The position numbers and the translations under genes were made by a program. The notes under the pieces are model-generated. The model did not search any database. It was not told the origin of the DNA and was given only the letters and a program-made list of their open reading frames with translations. This document shows positions 36,498 through 44,338 of a stretch of 64,000 bases of DNA, piece by piece (position 1 is the first letter of the stretch; every line of letters begins with the position of its first letter). This DNA comes from Deltaproteobacteria bacterium UBA2409 (lineage in GTDB: Bacteria > Bdellovibrionota_C > UBA2361 > DDRT01), in the NCBI GenBank assembly GCA_002343185.1, contig DDRT01000013.1:224231-288230 (forward strand), written 5' to 3'.

Positions 36498-37666
36498 GAA
36501 TCATAATAGAATCCCTGATGATTCTCTCAACTACAGCATGGCTGTCACCCTATACAAGCTTCGCTTTGCCAATTTTATTCACCATATTCTATATCTTTAA
36601 AACTAAAGCTCAGATAAATCATAAAAGCTTTTTAGTTTCACTTTTATTCATAGCTCTGTTTTTATGGTTAACTAAGTTTACACCAGCTACATTTTCTAAA
36701 CTTTGGGATGGAGCGAATCACATACTACTAATCAGATATCTAGATGTTCACTCTACCCCACCTGACTCTTCACTATCACTTGCTTGGGGTGGTGAGCTTA
36801 AAGGTTATCCATGGTTTTTTCATGGTTCAATTTCCAGTCTTGGGAAACTACTAGGCATTGAAAGTGTTTTCTTAATACAACCACTACTACTTCTTAGCGT
36901 AACCTTTGCATCGCTAAGACTTACTCCCAAGGAAGCTTTTCTGTTTTGGATATCACTTCTTCCATCGTTCACCACAAACCAGTGGACTCAGATTGTGAGC
37001 CTCTCAATGCTTGTTTGTTTCATTCGTGGTGGTTCCCATATATGGTTGATACTTTCGTTTCTTTATCATCCGATTGTAGGTGCCCTTGGGGCAGTTTTAA
37101 GTCCAGTAGCATTTATAGCTCTATTTCTTGGCAGCCTCTTTTACATTGATGAATTTGTCAGAATTTTTTCTAAAGACGGAGGCGCGCTAGTAGAATCGAC
37201 TTTACTCGTGCTATTAATCCTCGCATTAATTCGTCCAAAAAATAAATTCGGCTATGTAAGCATCTTTGCTTCTTGTTTGGCGCTACTACTTTGGGTTTCT
37301 GGAGCTACTTATTACTGGGTATCAAAGCTTGGATATTTAAGCACGATAATGATCCTGCTATCTCAAAAGAGACTTTGGATACTGGCATTGATACTTCTTC
37401 TCAATCTAAGGTATTACCCTAGCGGAAGACATCCAAGCTTTAAAACTGAAACTCTTAAATTAAGAGACAGTAAGTGCGAAACTCTTTATATGATCACTGA
37501 TCCATATACAGCTGCCTGGACGGAAGCTCTGGTTTTTCCTAAAAAAGTTTCATTACTGGAAAATCAACCTAAAATTGCAATAAAATGTAAACATAAGATG
37601 TGCGATCCTGAGATAGAGAGTTTTGCAGTAAGAAACTCTCCAAATGATGAGTGTATAATAAGATGA
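36494..37666 (+). CDS. Polytopic membrane protein of unknown function
   Basis: A 390-residue protein with roughly ten hydrophobic helices and a C-terminal soluble stretch of about 70 residues. The region WDGANHILLIRYLDVHSTPPDSSLSLAWGGELKGYPWFFHG between early helices is a periplasmic loop of the kind seen in glycan-related membrane enzymes (GT-C folds), but no catalytic motif is certain. The tail carries Cys pairs (CKHKMCD, DECIIR). It lies between the DUF1460 gene and the sulfatase gene, overlapping each by four bases (ATGA), so all three are probably translated together and act in the envelope. The function is unknown. Confidence 0.65.
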   Translation: MRIIIESLMILSTTAWLSPYTSFALPILFTIFYIFKTKAQINHKSFLVSLLFIALFLWLTKFTPATFSKLWDGANHILLIRYLDVHSTPPDSSLSLAWGGELKGYPWFFHGSISSLGKLLGIESVFLIQPLLLLSVTFASLRLTPKEAFLFWISLLPSFTTNQWTQIVSLSMLVCFIRGGSHIWLILSFLYHPIVGALGAVLSPVAFIALFLGSLFYIDEFVRIFSKDGGALVESTLLVLLILALIRPKNKFGYVSIFASCLALLLWVSGATYYWVSKLGYLSTIMILLSQKRLWILALILLLNLRYYPSGRHPSFKTETLKLRDSKCETLYMITDPYTAAWTEALVFPKKVSLLENQPKIAIKCKHKMCDPEIESFAVRNSPNDECIIR

Positions 37667-39606
37667 AAGTCGGTCCTCTTTTAGTAGTCCTTATTACTCT
37701 GATCTTAAAGAATTATTATGTAAGTTTCTCGTTTAGAAACTTCATTGAACTTTTATCAGTTGATCTTTTCTTGCCTGGGATTATCCTTTTGCTTATATCT
37801 GAGAAAAAATCATTATTCCTAATTTCGTCATTTGCTGCTCTTTGGTATTTCGCTGACGCACTCACTATCTACTCAGTGAATGGAAGACTTACTCTAAGTC
37901 ATATTATTGAGTTTGGAGATGCTGTTAATTTCTACAAACCATTTTTGCCGGTTTTGCTCATATTCCCCTTTTTAATAGCAGTGCTTTTTATAAAAGCTAA
38001 CATTGGTAGGATAAAATATCTGCTCGGAAGTTTGTTTATTCTAATTTCGATAAGCTCGAACACTCCATTTAGATTCTATGCTGTAAATCCAATCTCCAAA
38101 AAGGAAGCTAGAAGAATTGATCCGAATTATCCTTATTCATTGCCGATAGAACTACCGAATCTTGAACTCCCAGGCGAGCCAGTAAATATAGTTATTATAC
38201 TAGTTGAGGGATTCTCAGCTATCTATTCTGGTCACTACAATCCAAACGGTTCACTTGTACCGAAACTAGATAAGTGGGCAGAAAGTGGTGCTGTTTTCGA
38301 GAATTTCTTCTCTAACGGTGATTCAACCGATATGGGAGTTCTATCAGTCCTTCAGGGTCAGTACCCATTTAGGAGACTAAAGGGGGGAAGAAAGCTCTAC
38401 TCTGACTCCAGTACTACTCCAGGTATTATCGATCAGATAAAAGGCTACAGATTGATTAGAATTGATGGAGCTCACACACTAGGCTTAAGATCAAATGCGT
38501 ACTTCGAGTCTAAGGGTTTCGAAAAAATAATTGATTCTGGCTTTGATGAGTGGTTACCAGATTCTCATGTTTTAGATCTGAGTCTAAAGCACCTCTCCCC
38601 ACCAAGCTTAATAATCACAAGTACTATGTCGACACATGTTCCATTTGCACCACTTAGAGGTGAAGGTGGAGGCGGAAAAGAGTCTGCCTGGGCTTATACT
38701 GATCACGCTTTATCTGAATTTTTAAGAGAACTAAAAAACAGCTCGAGATGGGATGATACAGTAGTTGCTATTACGGGTGATCATAGAGCCAGAGAGCCTG
38801 TCTCAAAGGAGGAATTAACTCTTTTTGGTGACTCTGCCTATAATCGTGTTCCCTTGTTTATATTGGGTGGTAAATTAAAGAGTTCTAGAATTACAAGTCC
38901 ATCTCAGCAAGTCGATTTAATTCAAAATATTTTCAGACTCATTAATGGACAAACCGTTATAAGTTCACCAATAATTGTTGTAAATCGATTACAGCGAGGA
39001 GAGTTAAGCAAAACTGATGGTTTTACCCTTTTTCACGATAATCAGGCTTTTAACGGGTACATTGAAGGTACAAAGATATTCTGGGAAAAATTTCCTCCTC
39101 TCTTAGTTGACCCATTGATTCATGAAATTCGCTCTCAACCTGGGTCTAAATACGAAAACTCCTGCCCTGGGGTTCCATCGCTCATAAATCAGTCTAAAAT
39201 TTTAGGTGTTAACGTTGAATCTATAACAAATAAAGGTAATAAATCTTTTATCCTTCCAAATATCGATTTAAGAGCTACTCATGATGGTACCTTCGGAGAC
39301 ACTAATGATTTCTCGGCTAAACTTAAAACATTTCTTGCTCCGCCAAAATCTGGGAAGTTTATCATTAGATTCCTTTATGATGATGGAATATGTGCATGGT
39401 TAGATAATAAACTCTTAGTTCAAGATTGGACTAATGGAGATCTAGAAGTTAAAGATGTAGCTGTAAATCTCAAAGGCACTGTTCCTCTTCAGATCGACTA
39501 TCTTCAAGGATCATTCACCGGAACTCTAAGAATGTTCTGGAGAGAATACGGCGAAGATGAGTGGAAGGTACTAGATAAAGGAAATTTTTTTCTACCAGAA
39601 AACTAA
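37663..39606 (+). CDS. LTA-synthase-like membrane sulfatase with C-terminal PA14 domain
   Basis: A 647-residue protein. ATG 37663 overlaps the previous stop (ATGA); an upstream in-frame GTG is less likely. Four to five N-terminal membrane helices (to about 165) lead into a sulfatase/alkaline-phosphatase-superfamily domain (about 175-420): IVIILVEGFSAIYSG, the nucleophile candidate in SNGDSTDMGVLS, then STMSTHVPFAP and AITGDHRAREP with the late Asp-His metal ligands. Residues about 520-640 look like a PA14 domain (FIIRFLYDDGICAWLDNKLLVQDW). Such enzymes move phosphoglycerol or phosphoethanolamine onto surface glycans; PA14 binds carbohydrate. The fusion is unusual. Its 3' end overlaps aspA by four bases, convergent. 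Confidence 0.75.
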   Translation: MKVGPLLVVLITLILKNYYVSFSFRNFIELLSVDLFLPGIILLLISEKKSLFLISSFAALWYFADALTIYSVNGRLTLSHIIEFGDAVNFYKPFLPVLLIFPFLIAVLFIKANIGRIKYLLGSLFILISISSNTPFRFYAVNPISKKEARRIDPNYPYSLPIELPNLELPGEPVNIVIILVEGFSAIYSGHYNPNGSLVPKLDKWAESGAVFENFFSNGDSTDMGVLSVLQGQYPFRRLKGGRKLYSDSSTTPGIIDQIKGYRLIRIDGAHTLGLRSNAYFESKGFEKIIDSGFDEWLPDSHVLDLSLKHLSPPSLIITSTMSTHVPFAPLRGEGGGGKESAWAYTDHALSEFLRELKNSSRWDDTVVAITGDHRAREPVSKEELTLFGDSAYNRVPLFILGGKLKSSRITSPSQQVDLIQNIFRLINGQTVISSPIIVVNRLQRGELSKTDGFTLFHDNQAFNGYIEGTKIFWEKFPPLLVDPLIHEIRSQPGSKYENSCPGVPSLINQSKILGVNVESITNKGNKSFILPNIDLRATHDGTFGDTNDFSAKLKTFLAPPKSGKFIIRFLYDDGICAWLDNKLLVQDWTNGDLEVKDVAVNLKGTVPLQIDYLQGSFTGTLRMFWREYGEDEWKVLDKGNFFLPEN

Positions 39607-41006
39607 TCCCGTCTTCTTGGCCTTCTTGGTGGTATTACAGAATTAATATCTAGTAATTCATCAACCTTTTCTTTTGAGAGCCATCCTTTAGCCAAAACTA
39701 GATTATATACAGAATCACCAGAAGCCATCGCTTCTTTTACTATCTGTGAGCATTTTTCATACCCCAAAAGAGGACTTAGGGCTGTTACAATCCCATAGCT
39801 ATTAACAACATATTGTCTACAGATCTCTCTATTTGCCGTTATACCTTTGATGCATTTTCTTGCTAGTGCTCTACATGCGTTTTTTAAAAGAGTAAGTCCA
39901 AAAAACATATTAAAAGCAATAACTGGCTCAGCCATATTAAGTTCAAGCTCACTTGCTTCACTGGCCATAGAGATCGTCGCATCAATTCCAATTAGCTGGT
40001 AACAGATCTGGTTAACTGCTTCTGGAATAACAGGATTTACTTTTCCAGGCATGATTGAAGAGCCTGGCTGCCTTGGAGGGAGATTTATCTCATTAAGTCC
40101 ACATTTTGGACCAGAAGAAAGCCACCTTAGATCATTACAGATTTTAGATATCTGAACTGCTACCCTTTTTATGGTTGCTGAAACCTGAACAAACTCACCC
40201 GCATCTTGGGTTGCTTCTACAAGATCTTGAGCAAGCTTTAGTGGCAACCCAGAGATTTCACCTAATATCTCTGATGCAAGCTCGGCATACCCTTCAGGGG
40301 CGTTCAGACCAGTACCAATAGCCGTAGCGCCAAGATTTATCTCCATTAATTCATGAGTAGCTTTACCAAGTGCTTTTTCTGCTCCCTCGATCATTACTGC
40401 ATAGGCCTTAAACTCTTGGCCTAGTGTCATAGGAACTGCATCCTGATTTTCTGTCCTACCCATCTTTATTACATCTGCAAATTCACGCGACTTTTCTATA
40501 AGTGCTTCATGAAGCTCTGAAAGAGCCCCAAGTGCATCTTTAATGTATCTTAAAGCCGCAACCTTTATAGCAGTCGGATATGCATCATTAGTTGATTGAG
40601 AGCAGTTTACATCATCATTAGGGTGAAGAAACTGATACTCACCTTTTTTATGTCCTAAAATCTCTAGAGCCCTATTTGCTATCACCTCATTGGCGCACAT
40701 ATTAGTTGAAGTGCCAGCACCCCCTTGAAACATATCAACTACAAACTCTTCGTGAAATTTTCCGGCTAATATTTCATCACATGCAGTTATTATTGCGCGT
40801 GCTTTTTTTTCCTCTAAAACACCAAGTCTCTGATTAGCAAGGGCGGCAGCTTTTTTAACCAGCACAAGCCCACAGACGAAATGATAGAAATTAAATAGTT
40901 TAATTCCTGAGAAGCCAAAGTTCTCGATCGCTCTTACAGTTTGTATTCCGTATAGTGCATCTTCTGGGACTTGCTTCTCACCGAGAGAATCTTTTTCAAC
41001 CCGCAT
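39603..41006 (-). CDS. aspA: Aspartate ammonia-lyase
   Basis: A 467-residue enzyme of the fumarase/aspartase superfamily that splits aspartate into fumarate and ammonia. The N-terminus RVEKDSLGEKQVPEDALYGIQTVRAIENF, the VDMFQGGAGTSTNM segment and the catalytic loop GSSIMPGKVNPVIPEA match AspA more closely than FumC. The protein would feed fumarate to the TCA enzymes encoded at 16-20 kb. It is the last gene of a leftward unit: its ATG overlaps the end of the Ser/Thr kinase gene by 11 bases. Coupling of an amino-acid catabolic enzyme to a signalling kinase is unusual and worth noting. Confidence 0.93.
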   Translation of the reverse strand: MRVEKDSLGEKQVPEDALYGIQTVRAIENFGFSGIKLFNFYHFVCGLVLVKKAAALANQRLGVLEEKKARAIITACDEILAGKFHEEFVVDMFQGGAGTSTNMCANEVIANRALEILGHKKGEYQFLHPNDDVNCSQSTNDAYPTAIKVAALRYIKDALGALSELHEALIEKSREFADVIKMGRTENQDAVPMTLGQEFKAYAVMIEGAEKALGKATHELMEINLGATAIGTGLNAPEGYAELASEILGEISGLPLKLAQDLVEATQDAGEFVQVSATIKRVAVQISKICNDLRWLSSGPKCGLNEINLPPRQPGSSIMPGKVNPVIPEAVNQICYQLIGIDATISMASEASELELNMAEPVIAFNMFFGLTLLKNACRALARKCIKGITANREICRQYVVNSYGIVTALSPLLGYEKCSQIVKEAMASGDSVYNLVLAKGWLSKEKVDELLDINSVIPPRRPRRRD

Positions 41007-42246
41007 TTATCATTCCTTTAATGATCTCAAGCCATTTCGGAGGTGACCAGTTTTTTGAGATCCACATATCAGCATCAGACTCATCAGCTAGCTGCTCAAG
41101 CTCACGCTCTGGAAGATTTGAGAAGAGTACTATTTTTAGTTCAGGCATCGTTTGTTTTAAAAGTTTACAGATTGCCGTACCACTCATGCCTGGCATCTCT
41201 ACATCTGAGACAAGTAGATCTACTGCATTGGTGAATAAGAAGGAGTGAATAACCTCCCAGCTTGTAGAAGTAATAACTTCATACCCTTCATGCTCAAGAA
41301 GATGCTTCATGATGTTTATAATCATCTCCTGATCGTCCAGGCAAAGAATTCGTGGTCTTGTTTTTTCTGGAAGGACAATTCCTTTTGGTTTTTCTGGCTC
41401 GGGTGCTTCTTCCTTCTTACCTGAGACTACATCTCTAAGAGCTATTTCGCACGACTTAAGAAAACTCTCTGCATCTGGAAATCTTGTATCTCTGTCTTTT
41501 GCCATCGCTTTTTCAAGAGTTTCATTCAAAGACTTTGGAGCATCGACTTTAAGTTTAGGAATCGGGTGGGTAAGAATCATTAGAAGAGTATGCATCATAC
41601 TCTTTCCATCAAAAGGTGGAGAGCCTTCTATCATCTGGTAAAGCAGCACACCAACAGAATAAAGATCTGCTCTATGGTCTATATCTTTATCGCCACTAGC
41701 CTGCTCTGGGCTCATATAATAAGGGGTCCCCACTGCGGCTCCTTCCATTGTAACCCCTGAACTTTTTCTTTCTTTAAGCTTTGCTACTCCAAAATCAAGA
41801 AGCTGAATCTGATCATTTGGGAAAATCATTACGTTATCAGGTTTAATATCACGGTGAATTATTCCACGTGCATGGGCTGCATCCAAAACTGAAAGAATCT
41901 CCATAGTAACTCTTAAAGCTTTTGCTGGAGCAAATTTTCTTTCTTCATCAAGTACTACCTTTAGATTCTTCCCCTTACTAAACTCCATTACAAGGTAGTG
42001 CTCGCCGGTATCGGCTACGCCAAAATCTAGAAGCTTTGGAGCACCAGGGTGATTGAAAGCTTTTAAAGTCTCCGCTTCTCGTTTAAATCTCTCAATAAAT
42101 CTTGGATCTCGGGCTAAACTTTGGTCTAGAACCTTTACAGCAACCTCAGCTTGGCTGTTAACGTCAGATGCGGCATAAACCTTACCCGAAGCACCTTCGC
42201 CGATCTGTTTTCTTAAAATATATTTGGCTGCAAATATTCCCTTCAT
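40996..42246 (-). CDS. Ser/Thr protein kinase fused to a C-terminal receiver domain
   Basis: A 416-residue soluble protein. The kinase domain (about 9-268) has the glycine loop GEGASGKVY, K38, HRDIKPDN (131-138), DFG (151-153) and GTPYYMSPEQA, so it should be active. After an acidic linker, residues about 298-412 form a receiver: LCLDDQE pocket, phospho-acceptor D348 in VSDVEMPGMSG and K398 in WISKNW; the switch residue is Ser in LFSN. It has no membrane segment or PASTA domains, unlike most bacterial sensor kinases. A receiver fused to a Hanks kinase joins both phosphorylation systems. Start overlaps the greB stop in TAATG; its end overlaps aspA by 11 bases. Confidence 0.9.
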   Translation of the reverse strand: MKGIFAAKYILRKQIGEGASGKVYAASDVNSQAEVAVKVLDQSLARDPRFIERFKREAETLKAFNHPGAPKLLDFGVADTGEHYLVMEFSKGKNLKVVLDEERKFAPAKALRVTMEILSVLDAAHARGIIHRDIKPDNVMIFPNDQIQLLDFGVAKLKERKSSGVTMEGAAVGTPYYMSPEQASGDKDIDHRADLYSVGVLLYQMIEGSPPFDGKSMMHTLLMILTHPIPKLKVDAPKSLNETLEKAMAKDRDTRFPDAESFLKSCEIALRDVVSGKKEEAPEPEKPKGIVLPEKTRPRILCLDDQEMIINIMKHLLEHEGYEVITSTSWEVIHSFLFTNAVDLLVSDVEMPGMSGTAICKLLKQTMPELKIVLFSNLPERELEQLADESDADMWISKNWSPPKWLEIIKGMINAG

Positions 42247-42722
42247 TACGGAATCGCTTTGTAAGTTACCTTTAAAATCTCAACCTCACAGGCTCCTTTA
42301 GGAGTCATAAATTCAACAATATCTCCTTCCTCTTTATTCATTAAGGCTTTAGCAAGGGGAGACTTCCAGCTGATTTTACCTGAACCAGGCTCAATCTCAT
42401 CCTCACCCACAATATATACTACCTTCTCCTCGGGATCTGCGTAGTTCACCGTGGCTCCAAATCTTACCTTCGTTCCACCTAGTGAGGAAGGGTCAATTAC
42501 CTCTGCAGATTCTATTCTTTTGGCAAGGAATCTGAGCCTACTATCGATCTCTCTAAGTCTCTTTTTCCCATATATATAGTCTCCGTTTTCCGATCTATCT
42601 CCATTTCCAGCTGCCCAAGAGACTACACGTGTGACTTCAGGGCGCTCAGTACCTTTTAAATAATTAAACTCCTGAGTAAGAGCCTTAAGCCCCGAAGGGG
42701 TGATATAGTTCTTATCGGACAT
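42246..42722 (-). CDS. greB: Transcription elongation factor GreB
   Basis: A 158-residue Gre factor starting at ATG 42722 (MSDKNYITPSGLKALTQEFNYLKGTERPEVT); an upstream in-frame extension of 19 residues is not conserved. The N-terminal coiled coil carries the GreB acidic tip in GDRSENGDYIYGKKRLREID, and the C-terminal FKBP-like domain has VGEDEIEPGSGKISWKSPLAKAL. GreB makes RNA polymerase cleave the transcript in backtracked complexes. The WAAGNGDRSENGDY segment favours GreB over GreA. It sits between a tail-anchored protein and the kinase-receiver gene and overlaps the latter by one base. Confidence 0.94.
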   Translation of the reverse strand: MSDKNYITPSGLKALTQEFNYLKGTERPEVTRVVSWAAGNGDRSENGDYIYGKKRLREIDSRLRFLAKRIESAEVIDPSSLGGTKVRFGATVNYADPEEKVVYIVGEDEIEPGSGKISWKSPLAKALMNKEEGDIVEFMTPKGACEVEILKVTYKAIP

Positions 42723-42765
42723 GCCTCTATAATAACCTGAACTAGACTCTGAGCGCCAAGATTGA

Positions 42766-43053
42766 CTAGATAAGACCAAAAAACAGTAAAATTGCAGCTA
42801 TAAGCCCGGGTAGAAAGAAGAACAGGAATATAGGTAGGGCTTGGCTTCTGAATGCTTTACTGTAACGAACAGCGCGATAGATTGAGGCAGCTTTAGATTG
42901 CTGCATGAGAGAGCGGCTTCTGTTTAGATCAGTCGAACCAAAGACATCTCCTGGTCTTCTATCTCGTTTTACAATAGGCGAATATACTGTGATCTTTTTA
43001 GGATCAAAGCTAAATCCTCCATCATCAAAGGGAGTTTGCGGCTTTCCACTCAT
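42766..43053 (-). CDS. Small tail-anchored membrane protein
   Basis: A 95-residue protein of unknown family. The first 70 residues are polar and basic (FSFDPKKITVYSPIVKRDRRPGD, then RSRSLMQQSKAASIYRAVRYSKAFRSQ), and one hydrophobic helix (LPIFLFFFLPGLIAAILLFFGLI) ends the protein. Topology should be N-in with a C-terminal anchor. It lies in a leftward row between the Cas4-like ORFs (67-base gap) and greB (43-base gap), all likely transcribed together. The SRSLMQ stretch could interact with a partner, but nothing identifies it. Confidence 0.6.
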   Translation of the reverse strand: MSGKPQTPFDDGGFSFDPKKITVYSPIVKRDRRPGDVFGSTDLNRSRSLMQQSKAASIYRAVRYSKAFRSQALPIFLFFFLPGLIAAILLFFGLI

Positions 43054-43120
43054 ACGATCTCTTATCCTCTCTAAGAAGAATTTTGCTTCAGGGTAGCATA
43101 TTTACAAACCCTAAGCTAAC

Positions 43121-43654
43121 CTATTGAATTTGCTGTTGAAAAGCATTGCAGCTTTGGTTTACATCACATTTTTTACATTTATCTGTCTGTGGGTCAGGAG
43201 TTGCTGTTCCTGTTCTTATTGATTCATTCATATTTTTCAGAATTTCCGATAACCATTCCTGCCTTTCTGTTGAATTTTCGATTCGCAGCTTTCTGGCCTT
43301 AGATCCTAAAATTACGTAGCCATAGGGTGGCTTTTTACCCTCAAATTCTTCGATTAGCCTCATATAAACTAATAGCTGCGCCACATATCTATCTCTTAAT
43401 TTTTTAGCCAGTGGTTTTCTCTCCACTGGAATAAAAAATCCGTTCTCTACTATGATTGCATCAGGTCTGCCTGCAAGCCCTTGAAGCTCCGAAACGTACT
43501 CTCGTGTTGGATATGACTTAGCTCCATCTACACTGACCAAAGTAGTTTCTGTTTCAAAGCCCGTTAATTCACGTTGTGCGGCAACGAACGCTCTTCTAAG
43601 TACAATTGCTGTGCAACCAGCAAGAAGCAGAAGCAGAACCCACTCAGTTGCCAA
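43121..43654 (-). CDS. Membrane-anchored Cas4-like PD-(D/E)XK nuclease, C-terminal part
   Basis: A 177-residue product read from TTG 43654. An N-terminal helix (WVLLLLLAGCTAIVL) is followed by the Cas4/Dna2-type core: GRPDAIIV (D65), IPVERKP (E78, K80 of the E-x-K motif), QLLVY (Q93, Y97, the QxxxY motif) and a C-terminal C160-x2-C163-x5-C169 group. Cas4 needs one N-terminal cysteine in addition; it is supplied by the overlapping upstream ORF (C23). No CRISPR array or other cas gene is in the window. The frame is +1 to the upstream ORF and an in-frame stop lies just before the TTG, so translation probably re-initiates. It may be one gene broken by a frameshift, or a two-chain protein. Confidence 0.7.
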   Translation of the reverse strand: MATEWVLLLLLAGCTAIVLRRAFVAAQRELTGFETETTLVSVDGAKSYPTREYVSELQGLAGRPDAIIVENGFFIPVERKPLAKKLRDRYVAQLLVYMRLIEEFEGKKPPYGYVILGSKARKLRIENSTERQEWLSEILKNMNESIRTGTATPDPQTDKCKKCDVNQSCNAFQQQIQ

Positions 43655-43895
43655 ATCTTAATCCCAAAAAAAGAAGTAAAATAAATATTGCTACTGTTGT
43701 AGCTATTCTGACCATTAAAAATAGGGTTTTTGAACGCTCAAGACTTGAGGCCCATACGCCGTGGAGTGTCTCTCCTTCAGGATTTCCGGCCCTTTTTTCA
43801 AGTCGCCTAAGCCTCCAACTTTCAGGACATAGAACAAATTCAGATACTTCGCCTGCTGAAAAGATCCATTTTCCTGAGTCCGAAAGTCTTGGCAT
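43644..43895 (-). CDS. Cas4-like N-terminal fragment with a membrane helix
   Basis: An 83-residue protein. SAGEVSEFVLCPESWRLRRLEKR (C23) matches the N-terminal Cas4 motif in which a Cys-Pro provides one Fe-S ligand, and ETLHGVW carries the conserved His that follows it. A hydrophobic helix (VRIATTVAIFILLLFLGLRF) ends the chain. The next ORF starts 11 bases before its stop with a second membrane helix and the nuclease core, so both products together would give a helical hairpin in the membrane between the N-terminal Cys motif and the catalytic domain. A T7 run lies shortly before the stop. Alone it would not be an active nuclease. Confidence 0.65.
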   Translation of the reverse strand: MPRLSDSGKWIFSAGEVSEFVLCPESWRLRRLEKRAGNPEGETLHGVWASSLERSKTLFLMVRIATTVAIFILLLFLGLRFGN

Positions 43896-43982
43896 TCGTC
43901 TAATTTAGCACTATTTTTACTTTAGCATTAGAGGTTTTGAACTTAGTCATTACGCACAATTCCAAGTGGTAGATTGCATTTA

Positions 43983-44046
43983 TTAACCACAAAGATATGG
44001 AGAAGGATTCTTTCCCCTTTGTGTTCTTAGTGGTCTTTGTGGTTAA
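43983..44046. repeat. AACCACAAAG inverted repeat, unit A
   Basis: TTAACCACAAAG (43983-43994) pairs exactly with CTTTGTGGTTAA (44035-44046). It lies in the gene-free 43.9-44.3 kb stretch ahead of rpsD, together with unit B. Otherwise this stretch only shows AT-rich sequence in which the rpsD promoter must lie. Confidence 0.85.
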
Positions 44047-44124
44047 TGAAGAAATGCTGAAGTTGTGGAAACACCTATCTATGACCTTGAAATAAGTCAT
44101 TCAGATCCTAAGCATATATAATTG

Positions 44125-44194
44125 AACCACAAAGAACACAAATACCACAGAGAATGAGTCATTCCCTTCGTGTTCTTAGCGTTTTTGGTGGTTA
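44125..44194. repeat. AACCACAAAG inverted repeat, unit B
   Basis: AACCACAAAGAACACAAA near 44125 is the counterpart of TTTTTGGTGGTTA ending near 44194; the arms are less perfect than in unit A. The shared words CACAAAGAACAC and GTGTTCTTAG show the two units belong to one family. Confidence 0.75.
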
Positions 44195-44338
44195 GAAATA
44201 ACAAATATACTCAGCATTACTAAATGTTTATCAAATAATAGCAAGGCCGGATGCAAGAAAATTAGCGAAAGGCTTGATTTTACATCGATTTTTTGAGATC
44301 CTTCCATGCTAATTTTTAACTATTAAGAAAATACAATT

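Noticed and set aside
43644..43700. Programmed slippage at the T7 run ahead of the junction of the Cas4-like ORFs
   Set aside because: In the downstream ORF's frame a stop codon lies between the T7 run and the TTG start, so a shift at the run alone would not join the two frames; the shift would have to occur within the last few codons before the stop.
43900..44100. Minus-strand open frame of 66 codons
   Set aside because: It consists largely of the AACCACAAAG inverted repeat.
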